This document shows, in pieces, positions 45,420-54,885 of a stretch of 64,000 bases of DNA; position 1 is the first letter of the stretch; the number at the start of each line of letters is the position of its first letter. The notes beneath the pieces are model-generated. The model searched no databases. It was not told where the DNA came from and saw only the letters and a program-made list of their open reading frames with translations. Origin of the DNA: Bacillota bacterium (GTDB lineage Bacteria > Bacillota > Clostridia > Acetivibrionales > Acetivibrionaceae); the NCBI GenBank assembly GCA_023398495.1, contig JAEWSG010000118.1:16581-80580 (forward strand), written 5' to 3'. The translations under genes and the position numbers were made by a program.

Positions 45420-46345
45420 CTAAATACAATCGCCACCCATTCACCAAGTTCTTCAAGTTGTTCGCATTTAAAACCCAGCTTTGTATATGTTTCCAGAACT
45501 TCCTGACTTCTTTCTTTAATAATACCGGAAGTAATAAAAAGACCATCTTTTTTCAAATATGAAGAAACTTTACTTGATATATCAATTATAACATTTGCAA
45601 TAATATTAGCAACAATAATATCAGCCTTTTGATTTTTTAAATCGTCAATAACTCCTCTAAAGGCTTCAACTGTATCATCTACATTATTTATCTCACAGTT
45701 TTCCCTGGCAACTCTTACTGCAACCTCGTCAATATCAACAGCTGTAACGGCCTTAGCACCCAATTTTGCAGCGATTATCGAAAGAATGCCGGTACCACAG
45801 CCCAAATCTATTACAGCATCCCCAGACTTTATATACTTCTCCAGTAAAACAGAACACATTTTTGTAGTCTCATGTGTTCCTGTTCCAAAAGCCATTCCAG
45901 GATCCATCTCTACAATTATTTCATTGTTCTTACTTTCGTAGTTTTCCCATGATGGCTTTATAACCAATTTATCGGTCAAATTAAGCGGTTTGTAGTATTT
46001 TTTCCAGGAAGTACTCCAATCTTCATCATCTACCCTGGATGTACCCACAAAGCCTTCACCCACGTCCAGAAACTGACTTATAAACTTTAATTTTTCCTCA
46101 ATTAAAGATGTTAATTCAGAAATGTTTCTTTCTTCTGAAAAATATGCCTTTATTGTAACCGTCTCTTCTAAGCCGCTTAAAAACTCATCATCAGCATAAT
46201 CCAAAGAATCCGGTTTTGACAGTTCTCTTATTATATCATTAGGATCTTCGATAGCAACTCCACCCGCACCTATTGATGTAAGCATCTCTGTAATTGCATC
46301 GTATGCTTCCTCGGTTGTCTTTATCCTTATTTCATGCCAAATCAT
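45401..46345 (-). CDS. prmA: Ribosomal protein L11 methyltransferase
   Basis: 314 residues: N-terminal substrate domain (MIWHEIRIKTTEEAYDAI), MDPGMAFGTGTHETTKMC, SAM motif VIDLGCGTGILSI, and DIIVANIIANVIID (the NxxA catalytic region). Trimethylates L11. Lies 46 bases after dnaJ. Confidence 0.95.
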   Translation of the reverse strand: MIWHEIRIKTTEEAYDAITEMLTSIGAGGVAIEDPNDIIRELSKPDSLDYADDEFLSGLEETVTIKAYFSEERNISELTSLIEEKLKFISQFLDVGEGFVGTSRVDDEDWSTSWKKYYKPLNLTDKLVIKPSWENYESKNNEIIVEMDPGMAFGTGTHETTKMCSVLLEKYIKSGDAVIDLGCGTGILSIIAAKLGAKAVTAVDIDEVAVRVARENCEINNVDDTVEAFRGVIDDLKNQKADIIVANIIANVIIDISSKVSSYLKKDGLFITSGIIKERSQEVLETYTKLGFKCEQLEELGEWVAIVFRCIDSL

Positions 46346-46391
46346 ATATAATTGCCTCCCTAAAAAGCAGTAATAATAAGCTCACATAATG

Positions 46392-47546
46392 CTACATTCC
46401 AAAGGCATCCTTCACTTTTTCAAAGAAAGATTTCCTCTGTTCATGCACTTCATCCCCGCTTAGTTCGGCAAATTCTTTCAATGCAGCTTTTTGTCTGTCA
46501 TTAAGTTTCTTCGGCACCTCAACCTGTACTTTGACATATTGATCTCCGCGACCGCTTCCCCTTAAAAAAGGAATACCTTTACCTCTAAGCCTGAAAACCG
46601 ATCCTGTTTGCGTACCTTCAGGAACCTGATATTTAACTTTCCCGTCAAGTGTGGGAACCTCCAATTCAGTTCCTAATGCTGCTTGCACAAAGGTAATCGG
46701 CATCTCACAGATAACATCATTGCCCTGACGCTGAAAAATAGCATGAGGCCTTACTCTCACAGATATATACAAATCTCCTCCAGGGCCTCCCTTTGATCCG
46801 GGTTCTCCTTCTCCCCTTAAAGATATTGTCTGCCCATCATCAATTCCGGCAGGTATGTTGATTTTTATTTTCTTAGGTTTTCTTATTCTACCTTTGCCAT
46901 TACATGCATCACAGGGATTGGTTATAACTTTTCCTTCGCCATGGCAGACTTCACAGGTCTTAATATTCACAAATTGCCCAAAAGGCGTTCTTTGCTTGTA
47001 TTGAATCTGTCCGGTTCCATTACAATGCTGACATGTTGATGGCGTAGTTCCGGGTTTTGATCCTGAACCCTCACATTTTTCACAGGTCTCCATCCTATTG
47101 ATTGAGAGCTCTTTCTCAACTCCGAAAGCTGCTTCCTCAAAGCTGATATCAACCGAAGATTTTAAATCAGCTCCTTTTTGAGGTCCCTTCCGAGTTCTAG
47201 TGGAAGAAGATCTTCCTCCAAAACCGGAACCACCGAAAATAGTCTCAAATATATCGCCAAAACCACCAAAATCGCCAAAATCCCCAAAGCCTCCATTAAA
47301 GCCTCCAAAACCACCCTGTTCAAAGCCTGCATGACCGAACTGGTCATACTGTGCTCTCTTTTGTGAATCACTGAGAACTTCATAAGCTTCATTTGCCTCT
47401 TTAAACTTAGCCTCAGCTTCCTTATTTCCAGGATTCATATCAGGATGATATTGTTTCGCCATTTTCCTGTAAGCTTTTTTTATATCAGCATCGGATGCAC
47501 TTTTGTCAACACCGAGGACTTCATAATAGTCTCTCTTATTAGCCAT
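46392..47546 (-). CDS. dnaJ: Chaperone DnaJ
   Basis: 384 residues. J domain with YHPDMNP (HPD), Gly/Phe-rich region (75-115), four zinc repeats (CEKCEGSG, CQHCNGTG, CEVCHGEG, CDACNGKG) and the C-terminal peptide-binding domains. Works with DnaK and GrpE. A hairpin in the dnaK-dnaJ gap may reduce its expression relative to dnaK. Confidence 0.97.
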   Translation of the reverse strand: MANKRDYYEVLGVDKSASDADIKKAYRKMAKQYHPDMNPGNKEAEAKFKEANEAYEVLSDSQKRAQYDQFGHAGFEQGGFGGFNGGFGDFGDFGGFGDIFETIFGGSGFGGRSSSTRTRKGPQKGADLKSSVDISFEEAAFGVEKELSINRMETCEKCEGSGSKPGTTPSTCQHCNGTGQIQYKQRTPFGQFVNIKTCEVCHGEGKVITNPCDACNGKGRIRKPKKIKINIPAGIDDGQTISLRGEGEPGSKGGPGGDLYISVRVRPHAIFQRQGNDVICEMPITFVQAALGTELEVPTLDGKVKYQVPEGTQTGSVFRLRGKGIPFLRGSGRGDQYVKVQVEVPKKLNDRQKAALKEFAELSGDEVHEQRKSFFEKVKDAFGM

Positions 47547-47593
47547 CCAATCAACTCCTTCAAATCATAAGTTTAATTATACTACAATAAAGA

Positions 47594-47620
47594 GCCAAAG
47601 CCATTTGTAATGACTTTGGC
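47594..47620 (-). terminator. Hairpin between dnaK and dnaJ
   Basis: GCCAAAG pairs with CTTTGGC, followed on the minus strand by TCTTTATTG. Likely a partial terminator or RNA-stability element. Confidence 0.6.
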
Positions 47621-47640
47621 CTTGCATTTGAAAAACCACA

Positions 47641-49485
47641 TTACTTATCGTCATCTACCACTTTGTAATCAGCATCGTACACATTTTCCTCACCAGCAGT
47701 TCCACCAGCTTGCTGTCCGGGATCTCCACCCATATCAGGGCCTGCTGCTCCAGGATTCTGCTGATAAATCTTTGCTGAAACATCATAAAATGCCTTACTC
47801 AAATCTTCTGTCGCCTTCTTGATTGTCTCAATATCTGTACCTTTCAAAACTTCTTTTACTTTATTTATCTCGGCTTCAATTTTTGCCTTGTCATCGCTTC
47901 CGATTTTATCTCCGAGATCCTTCAAAGTCTTTTCAGACTGGAACACCATTGAGTCTGCATTATTTCTGACATCAACAGCTTCTTTCCTTGTTTTGTCTTC
48001 CGCCTCAAACTTTTGCGCTTCCTTGACTGCCTTGTCAATTTCATCATCAGACAGGTTTGTAGAAGCTGTAATAGTTACTTTTTGCTCTTTACCAGTACCC
48101 AGATCTTTAGCAGATACGTGAACTATACCGTTTGCGTCTATATCAAACGTAACTTCTATCTGTGGCACTCCTCTTGGAGCCGGTGGGATACCGTCAAGGT
48201 TAAACTCTCCTAACAGCTTGTTGTCAGCTGCCATTTGTCTTTCACCCTGGAATACCCTAACTGTTACAGCAGTCTGGCCATCAGCAGCTGTCGAGAACAC
48301 CTGACTTTTCTTTGCAGGTATAGTCGTATTTCTTTCTATTAATCTTGTAAATACTCCTCCAAGAGTTTCAATACCAAGTGAAAGAGGCGTTACGTCAAGA
48401 AGCAGCAAATCTTTAACTTCACCGGTCAGAACTCCCGCCTGTATTGCTGCACCTACGGCAACACACTCATCAGGATTTATACCTTTGAAAGGCTCCTTGC
48501 CAAAATATTTTTTAACAGCTTCCTGAACTGCAGGTATTCTTGTAGAACCACCAACCAAAAGAATTTTATCTATCTTGTCAGGACTAAGATCTGCGTCCTG
48601 CATTGCACGTCTTGTTGGTTCCATAGTCTTTTCAACAAGATCAGCTGTCAATTCATCAAATTTTGCCCTCGAAATTGTAATATCAAGGTGCTTAGGACCA
48701 GTCGCATCAGCTGTAATAAACGGAAGATTTACGTTTGTAGTTGTTACCCCTGAAAGCTCTATCTTAGCTTTTTCTGCAGCTTCTTTAAGTCTCTGCATAG
48801 CCATTTTGTCATTCTTTAAATCTATACCGTTTTCTCTCTTGAAAGTGTCAACAAGGTAGTTCATTACTCTATCGTCAAAATCGTCACCACCAAGTCTGTT
48901 GTTACCATGTGTTGCTAAAACCTCAAATACTCCGTCACCAATTTCAAGTAAAGATACGTCAAATGTACCTCCACCGAGGTCAAACACGAGTATTTTCTGG
49001 TCATTTTCCTTATCAAGACCATAAGCTAATGCTGCAGCAGTGGGCTCGTTTATTATTCTTAAAACTTCCAGTCCTGCTATTTTGCCTGCGTCCTTTGTAG
49101 CCTGTCTTTGTGCATCACTGAAGTATGCAGGTACTGTTATAACCGCTTGAGTTACTTTTTCACCTATATATGCTTCTGCGTCTGTTTTAATCTTCTGAAG
49201 AACCATAGCTGAAATTTCCTGCGGAGTATAAGAACCATCATCTATTTTTACTTTCCTGTCAGTACCCATATCTCTCTTTATAGATATTACAGTCCTTTCA
49301 GGATTAGTAATAGACTGCCTTTTAGCAACCTGCCCAACAAGTCTTTCTCCTGTCTTTGAAAATGCCACAACTGAAGGAGTAGTTCTTCCGCCTTCAGAAT
49401 TTGCTATAACAACAGGTTCTCCACCTTCCATTACCGCTACACATGAATTTGTGGTACCTAAGTCTATACCAATTACTTTGCCCAT
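47641..49485 (-). CDS. dnaK: Chaperone DnaK (Hsp70)
   Basis: 614 residues: GIDLGTTNSCVAV, ATPase motifs VFDLGGGTFDVSLLE and ILLVGGSTRIPAVQ, substrate domain with LLLLDVTPLSLGIET, and a Gly/Gln-rich C-terminal tail ending YKVVDDDK. The ATP-driven folding chaperone of the cytosol. Third gene of the hrcA operon, with a TAAGGAGG-like site upstream. Confidence 0.98.
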   Translation of the reverse strand: MGKVIGIDLGTTNSCVAVMEGGEPVVIANSEGGRTTPSVVAFSKTGERLVGQVAKRQSITNPERTVISIKRDMGTDRKVKIDDGSYTPQEISAMVLQKIKTDAEAYIGEKVTQAVITVPAYFSDAQRQATKDAGKIAGLEVLRIINEPTAAALAYGLDKENDQKILVFDLGGGTFDVSLLEIGDGVFEVLATHGNNRLGGDDFDDRVMNYLVDTFKRENGIDLKNDKMAMQRLKEAAEKAKIELSGVTTTNVNLPFITADATGPKHLDITISRAKFDELTADLVEKTMEPTRRAMQDADLSPDKIDKILLVGGSTRIPAVQEAVKKYFGKEPFKGINPDECVAVGAAIQAGVLTGEVKDLLLLDVTPLSLGIETLGGVFTRLIERNTTIPAKKSQVFSTAADGQTAVTVRVFQGERQMAADNKLLGEFNLDGIPPAPRGVPQIEVTFDIDANGIVHVSAKDLGTGKEQKVTITASTNLSDDEIDKAVKEAQKFEAEDKTRKEAVDVRNNADSMVFQSEKTLKDLGDKIGSDDKAKIEAEINKVKEVLKGTDIETIKKATEDLSKAFYDVSAKIYQQNPGAAGPDMGGDPGQQAGGTAGEENVYDADYKVVDDDK

Positions 49486-49562
49486 AATAAAAGCCTCCTT
49501 CTAATAAATATATATTTTACGTTGATTTCTTAGTATTTGAAACTACAAGCAACCTCAAAATC

Positions 49563-50180
49563 TTAATTTGCTACCTTAACCATACTGTGTCTTATAACTT
49601 TATCCTTCAGTAAGTAGCCCTTCTGGAATTCTTCAACTACAATGTTCTCTCCATATTCCTCGTCATCTACATGAGAAACGGCATTATGAAGATTCGGGTC
49701 AAATTCTTTGCCCACAGCTTCTATAGCCTCAACATTAAGTTTTTTCATTACCTCCTTGAATTGGCGGTATACAAGCTCTATTCCTTCTTTAATTGAAGTA
49801 TCGCTCACATCATTGCCCGCAGCCTGAATTGCTCTCTCAATATTATCAACCACAGGAAGGAAAGCAGTAACAACATCACCTGTAGCATCCATATATAAAA
49901 CCTCTTTCTCCCTGGCAGTTCGCTTTTTATAGTTATCAAACTCAGCTGCCGTCCTTTGCAGCAGGTTAAAATACTCTTCACATTGTTTTGTCTTTTCTTC
50001 ACATTTTGCCTTTAATTCTTCAACTTCCTGGCTGCTTGACGCCTCGTCTGACTGATTGCAATCACAACCGCAATCACATCCACATTCACTTTGAACTTCT
50101 TCTCCACGATCCTTTGCTGTAGAATCGCCATTATTCATATTTTGATCTTTGTCATTTTGGAAATTGTCTTTTTTCTTCAT
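49563..50180 (-). CDS. grpE: Nucleotide exchange factor GrpE with a Cys cluster at the N-terminus
   Basis: 205 residues. The coiled coil (about 52-110) with RTAAEFDNYKKRTAREKE and the C-terminal beta domain with NPNLHNAVSHV-type text (FDPNLHNAVSHVDDEEYGENIVVEEFQKGYLL) are standard. Releases ADP from DnaK. Unusual: residues 33-41 read CGCDCGCDC, five cysteines at alternate positions in the otherwise disordered acidic N-terminus, a pattern that could bind metal or respond to redox state. Confidence 0.95.
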   Translation of the reverse strand: MKKKDNFQNDKDQNMNNGDSTAKDRGEEVQSECGCDCGCDCNQSDEASSSQEVEELKAKCEEKTKQCEEYFNLLQRTAAEFDNYKKRTAREKEVLYMDATGDVVTAFLPVVDNIERAIQAAGNDVSDTSIKEGIELVYRQFKEVMKKLNVEAIEAVGKEFDPNLHNAVSHVDDEEYGENIVVEEFQKGYLLKDKVIRHSMVKVAN

Positions 50181-50204
50181 TGGAATATGTTAACCCTCCT
50201 TTGA

Positions 50205-51284
50205 TTATAAATTCTTATCTCTATTTAAATCTTTGATATTAGTACCAATTATTCTGTCAATCTCTTCATTAATCTTTTTTCTCACATAATTCATTGCTGC
50301 AAGCACCCTTGCGTACTCCATCCTGGTGGGACCAATTATTCCAATAGTGCCAATTACAATCCCTCCCAAATTATACGTGGCAGTAATAAGGCTGCAATCC
50401 TGCATCTCTTCTATCTTGTTTTCCTTGCCTATATGAATTTTTATGTCATTTTTGTCCTCACTGCCTATGCTGCTCAGAACCAGGGACAGTAAATCCTTGG
50501 TATCCATAAGATTCAAAAACTCCCTTGCCTTAACAACATCACTGAACTCAGGGTAATTAAATATATTTGTTGTACCGTCAAGATATACTTCTGAGGAATC
50601 AATCTGATTAATACACTCAGTAACGCCATTTAAAATGGGCAGCAATATCTCGTGGGAAGATCCTATCAAATATTCTATTTCACGTATAACCACTATATTT
50701 ATCTGTTCTAATGTAAGACCACTTAATTTTTCATTAAAAATATTTGAAACCCTTATTAAAAACTCCGGTGAAACCGATTCCGGTATCTTGACCAGACTAT
50801 TTTTAACAATCCCTGCACTGGTTACTACAACCACCAGTGCACTTCCTCTTTCGATAGGAACTACCTGAACAGCCTTTAAAACATTGTTTTTTCTTTCAGG
50901 TGTTGCTGCCATAGAGGTATATCTCGTAAAACGTGACATTGTAGCGGAAGCCTGTTTTAACAACTGGCTTAGCTCACTTATCTTTGTCTCCATTTCACTC
51001 TTTATAATATTTACTTCCTCAACAGTAAGTTCACAGGCTTTCATCAGTTGGTCTACATAAAACCTGTACCCCTTATCTGAAGGTATCCTACCAGCTGATG
51101 TATGCGGCTGTATAAGATATCCCATCTCTTCAAGATCAGCCATTTCATTCCTTATCGTAGCGGAACTAAGGCCTAATTCGTGCTTTTTTGAAACCGACCT
51201 CGAACCTATTGGCTCTGCGGTACTGATGTAATCGTCGATAATTGCATGTAAAATCAACTTTTTCCTATCGTCCAAAAACATCAT
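50205..51284 (-). CDS. hrcA: Heat-inducible transcription repressor HrcA
   Basis: 359 residues from the ATG at 51284, which follows GGAG by six bases. Winged-helix start DDRKKLILHAIIDDYISTAEPIGSRSVSKK, then LSSATIRNEMADLEEMGYLIQPHTSAGRIPSDKGYRFYVD and a GAF-like middle. It binds CIRCE and represses its own operon until GroEL is titrated. The in-frame GTG further up falls inside CIRCE and is not a start. Confidence 0.97.
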   Translation of the reverse strand: MMFLDDRKKLILHAIIDDYISTAEPIGSRSVSKKHELGLSSATIRNEMADLEEMGYLIQPHTSAGRIPSDKGYRFYVDQLMKACELTVEEVNIIKSEMETKISELSQLLKQASATMSRFTRYTSMAATPERKNNVLKAVQVVPIERGSALVVVVTSAGIVKNSLVKIPESVSPEFLIRVSNIFNEKLSGLTLEQINIVVIREIEYLIGSSHEILLPILNGVTECINQIDSSEVYLDGTTNIFNYPEFSDVVKAREFLNLMDTKDLLSLVLSSIGSEDKNDIKIHIGKENKIEEMQDCSLITATYNLGGIVIGTIGIIGPTRMEYARVLAAMNYVRKKINEEIDRIIGTNIKDLNRDKNL

Positions 51285-51298
51285 TCTCTCTCCTTTTG

Positions 51299-51325
51299 TT
51301 AGCACTCTACCTCAATGAGTGCTAA
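51299..51325. promoter_or_regulatory. CIRCE operator
   Basis: Exact consensus TTAGCACTC, nine-base spacer, GAGTGCTAA. It sits 15 bases before the hrcA start, just downstream of the promoter -10, so HrcA blocks transcription of the whole operon. Confidence 0.98.
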
Positions 51326-51335
51326 TACTATTTTA

Positions 51336-51364
51336 AAAATACCACCGTATTTTTCTTTTGTCAA
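51336..51364 (-). promoter_or_regulatory. Sigma-A promoter of the hrcA operon
   Basis: Minus-strand TTGACA (51359-51364), 17-base spacer, TATTTT (51336-51341). The start point would fall at the edge of CIRCE. Confidence 0.8.
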
Positions 51365-51516
51365 GATATTTTTATGGATATTATTTGCTTTTAAATTGCA
51401 TTATTATTCGCAATATTTATTTTCTGCTGTCTTCGCGATTCAATCTTTCAGTCATTTTCATCTATTAGTAAGGTACGACTAAAATATAAAGTTTTTGAAT
51501 CGGTTGTTACTATTTC

Positions 51517-52659
51517 CTATACAAATTCCATAAATACCTGGTTTGCATAATCAAGACCAATATCACTTAATCTTATATACCCATTTTTGACAACTATCAG
51601 TCCCCTGTTATTAAGTTTATCTATTTCATTACCATATACATTATAGATCTCTTCGCCAAACCTGAATTTAAAATCCTCTATTTTTATACCGTCAATAAGC
51701 CTTAAACCCAGAATCATAAATTCGGTCATACTTTCCTTTGTATTTATAACCTCAGAATTTTCAGACGGAATGTCACCACCAAGAATACTTGCAATATAGC
51801 TTTCAATATCATAAACATTGTTATAACGTATTCCTTCCAAAAAGGAATGAGCCCCAGCGCCAATCCCTATATACTCTTCTGCATTCCAATATACCAGATT
51901 GTGCAGGCATCTGTATCCCGGCTTAGCAAAATTTGATATCTCATAGTGTTTGTATCCTCTTTGTGCTAAATAGGATTTACAGAAATTATACATTTCCCTG
52001 TCAATAATATCATCTATAGGCACCAGTTCCCCTTTTTCCAGTCTGTTGCCAAACACAGTCCCCTCTTCAATCTTAAGACTGTAACAAGACATGTGCTCAG
52101 GCTCTAACACAGTGACACTTTTCATAGTCTCACACCAATCCTTATAAGACTGTCCTGGAATTCCAAATATCAGATCTACATTAATGTTTTTAAAACCCGC
52201 TTCTCTTGCCAGTCGAAAATTGTCTTCAAACTCTTTTGCAGTATGTATTCTTCCAAGCATCCTTAGTATATTGTCCTGCCACGCCTGAAGCCCGATGCTC
52301 AACCTATTCACACCCATATCCCTGTATACCTTGAGCTTTTCATAAGTTAAGGTTCCTGGATTTGTCTCAATACTGATTTCTGCTGCTTTATCCACATTCA
52401 ATTTCTCTTTCATAAGGTCTAAAAATCCAAAAATATATTGAGCATCCACCGCAGAAGGTGTTCCTCCTCCGATAAATATAGTCTTTACAGTATAATCTTT
52501 AAGTTTTTTTGCATATATATTGATTTCCTTTTGCAGGGCATTAAAATATGCAGGGACAAGCTCATCCCTGCATGCAAAAGAATTAAAATCGCAATAATAA
52601 CATTTGGATCTGCAAAAAGGTATATGAATATATATGCCAATGCTCTTTCTATTTTCCAT
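51517..52659 (-). CDS. hemW: Radical SAM HemW-type heme chaperone
   Basis: 380 residues from ATG 52659; an open frame continues upstream into lepA but is not supported. YIHIPFCRSKCYYCDFNSFAC gives CX3CX2C and the HemW extra Cys, then GGGTPSAVD, NRLSIGLQAWQD, GIPGQSYKDW and GAGAHSF. HemW delivers heme to target proteins; the older name is oxygen-independent coproporphyrinogen oxidase-like. Follows lepA by 14 bases, the usual pair in Firmicutes upstream of hrcA. Confidence 0.94.
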   Translation of the reverse strand: MENRKSIGIYIHIPFCRSKCYYCDFNSFACRDELVPAYFNALQKEINIYAKKLKDYTVKTIFIGGGTPSAVDAQYIFGFLDLMKEKLNVDKAAEISIETNPGTLTYEKLKVYRDMGVNRLSIGLQAWQDNILRMLGRIHTAKEFEDNFRLAREAGFKNINVDLIFGIPGQSYKDWCETMKSVTVLEPEHMSCYSLKIEEGTVFGNRLEKGELVPIDDIIDREMYNFCKSYLAQRGYKHYEISNFAKPGYRCLHNLVYWNAEEYIGIGAGAHSFLEGIRYNNVYDIESYIASILGGDIPSENSEVINTKESMTEFMILGLRLIDGIKIEDFKFRFGEEIYNVYGNEIDKLNNRGLIVVKNGYIRLSDIGLDYANQVFMEFV

Positions 52660-52673
52660 ACCTATGCACATCC

Positions 52674-54485
52674 TTAGGAATCCAGCTTGAGAACGCTCAT
52701 AAAAGCTTCCTGCGGAACCTCCACACTTCCTACCTGACGCATTCTCTTTTTTCCTTCTTTTTGTTTTTCCAGCAACTTCCTTTTTCTCGAAATATCCCCA
52801 CCATAACACTTGGCCAAAACATCTTTTCTATAGGCCTTTACAGTCTCTCTGGCAATTATTTTGCCACCTATACAAGCTTGTATAGGTATCTCAAACTGCT
52901 GCTTATGAATGGTATCCTTAAGCTTCTCTGCTATTCTTCTGCCTCTTGCGTATGCCTTGTCCTTATGAACTATAAACGAGAGTGCATCCACCACTTCTCC
53001 GTTTAAGACTATATCCAGTTTAACAAGATCAGATTCCCTGTATCCTAAAAGTTCATAGTCCAAGGAAGCATAACCCTTTGTCCTTGATTTTAAAGCATCA
53101 AAAAAATCATATATGATTTCATTTAAAGGCATTTCATAAATCAGCATTACTCTGCCTTCATCAATATAACTCATATCCTTATAGACCCCACGGCGTTCCT
53201 GAGAAAGCTCCATTATATTTCCAACAAACTCGGTAGGAGACATTATCGTAGCTTTTACAACCGGCTCCTCCATGCTTTCAATTTCTGCTGTTGGAGGTAA
53301 ATTAGTCGGATTGTCTATTGATAATTTTTCTCCATCGGTCTTTGTAACCTTATATATAACACTTGGTGCAGTGGTAACAAGATCGAAGTCATATTCTCTT
53401 TCAAGACGCTCCTGTATTATTTCCATATGAAGAAGTCCCAAGAAACCACATCTGAAACCAAACCCTAAAGCTACTGAAGACTCCGGTTCAAAAGTCAATG
53501 AAGCATCATTTAACTGAAGTTTTTCAAGTGCATCTCTCAAGTCACCATATTTAGAACCGTCAGCCGGATAAATTCCACAGAACACCATAGGATTTACCTT
53601 CTTGTATCCCGGAAGCGGTTCTTTAGCGGGATTCTCAGTCAATGTAACTGTATCTCCCACCCTTGTGTCCTTCACATTCTTAATACTTGCAGCAATATAG
53701 CCTACATCTCCCGCCTTAAGCTCATCACTAGGTGTTAGGGCACCCGGTCTGAAATATCCTACTTCTGTAACCATAAAATCTTTTTTGGTATACATCATAC
53801 GTATTTCATCGCCGACCTTTACCTTTCCTTCCTTAATTCTCGTATAAACAATAACACCTTTGTAGCTGTCATAATAAGAGTCAAATATCAAAGCACGTAA
53901 GGGAACTTCTTCATCTCCTTGAGGACATGGAACCACCCTGACTACTTTTTCAAGAACCTCTCTGATATTGATCCCGTTCTTTGCAGAAATCAACGGTGCC
54001 TCACTTGCATCAAGACCGATAACATCCTCAACTTCTTTTTTGACGTGCTCCGGCTGTGCACTAGGCAGATCAATTTTATTTATTACAGGCAATATTTCAA
54101 GGTTGTGTTCAAGTGCAAGATATACATTGGCCAAAGTCTGGGCTTCTATACCCTGTGCAGCATCAACAACCAGAATTGCACCTTCACAGGCAGCCAGACT
54201 TCTTGAAACCTCATAGTTAAAATCGACATGGCCCGGTGTGTCTATAAGGTTCAGAATATATTCCTTACCGTCTTCGGCTTTGTGAACCATCCTAACAGCC
54301 TGCGATTTTATAGTAATACCTCGCTCACGCTCAATATCCATATTGTCTAAAATCTGATCTTCCATTTCACGTTTTGTAAGCACACCGGTTTCCTCAAGCA
54401 TTCTGTCTGCCAGAGTAGATTTACCGTGGTCTATATGAGCAATTATACAGAAATTTCGTATCTTCTTTTGTCTTTCACTTGCCAT
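52674..54485 (-). CDS. lepA: Elongation factor 4 (LepA)
   Basis: 603 residues. GTPase motifs AHIDHGKSTLADRML, DTPGHVDFNYEVSRSL and NKIDLPSAQ, with the LepA-specific C-terminal domain (AYRKDVLAKCYGGDISRKRKLLEKQKEGKKRM). A ribosome-bound GTPase that can back-translocate or aid assembly. Length as expected; first of a lepA-hemW pair. Confidence 0.98.
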   Translation of the reverse strand: MASERQKKIRNFCIIAHIDHGKSTLADRMLEETGVLTKREMEDQILDNMDIERERGITIKSQAVRMVHKAEDGKEYILNLIDTPGHVDFNYEVSRSLAACEGAILVVDAAQGIEAQTLANVYLALEHNLEILPVINKIDLPSAQPEHVKKEVEDVIGLDASEAPLISAKNGINIREVLEKVVRVVPCPQGDEEVPLRALIFDSYYDSYKGVIVYTRIKEGKVKVGDEIRMMYTKKDFMVTEVGYFRPGALTPSDELKAGDVGYIAASIKNVKDTRVGDTVTLTENPAKEPLPGYKKVNPMVFCGIYPADGSKYGDLRDALEKLQLNDASLTFEPESSVALGFGFRCGFLGLLHMEIIQERLEREYDFDLVTTAPSVIYKVTKTDGEKLSIDNPTNLPPTAEIESMEEPVVKATIMSPTEFVGNIMELSQERRGVYKDMSYIDEGRVMLIYEMPLNEIIYDFFDALKSRTKGYASLDYELLGYRESDLVKLDIVLNGEVVDALSFIVHKDKAYARGRRIAEKLKDTIHKQQFEIPIQACIGGKIIARETVKAYRKDVLAKCYGGDISRKRKLLEKQKEGKKRMRQVGSVEVPQEAFMSVLKLDS

Positions 54486-54623
54486 TTATTCAGCCTCCAA
54501 TATAAAGGAAGTTCTTATACTATTACTACATCAGCATATAATTATAACATAAGAACTTTTTTGTGAACAGGCTATTTTTCATTTATTTTTGTCGATTATT
54601 GCTTTGCCCGTTTGCTATCATTC

Positions 54624-54652
54624 TTGTCACCCTATAATTGCGATGGTATAAT
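54624..54652 (+). promoter_or_regulatory. Sigma-A promoter for the zinc-ribbon/TPR gene
   Basis: TTGTCA (54624-54629), 17-base spacer, TATAAT (54647-54652). The leader to 54886 is about 228 bases and contains repeat B copy 3 and a perfect ACAAGTTTGT/ACAAACTTGT inverted pair (54793-54849) that could form a regulatory hairpin. Confidence 0.75.
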
Positions 54653-54685
54653 ATATTATGTAACATATTAAGGTAATCCACTTGT

Positions 54686-54775
54686 CAGTATCTTTTAACA
54701 CAATTAATTTCTACAGTTTGTGAGGTAAAGACAGATGGGGTGCATATAATTAATATAAAGGCAGTAATGCCTAAT
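54686..54775 (+). repeat. Decayed copy of repeat family B
   Basis: AATTAATTTCTA, GTGAGG, ACAGATGGGGTGCAT and GGCAGTAATG line up in order with AATTAATTTCTA, GCGAGG, ACAGATGAAGTGCAT and TTAGTAATG of the 44195 copy. The ends are lost. Confidence 0.5.
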
Positions 54776-54885
54776 AAAAAATTAGTTTTTCAACAAGTTT
54801 GTGAAGAAGTATATACAACAATCATAAAGACATAACTATACAAACTTGTAATAGGTTGTCAAATATATTATTGGAGGTGTAATAC

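Noticed and set aside
52660..52809. N-terminal extension of HemW
   Set aside because: It lies inside the lepA coding sequence and is basic, unlike any HemW; the normal start is at 52659.
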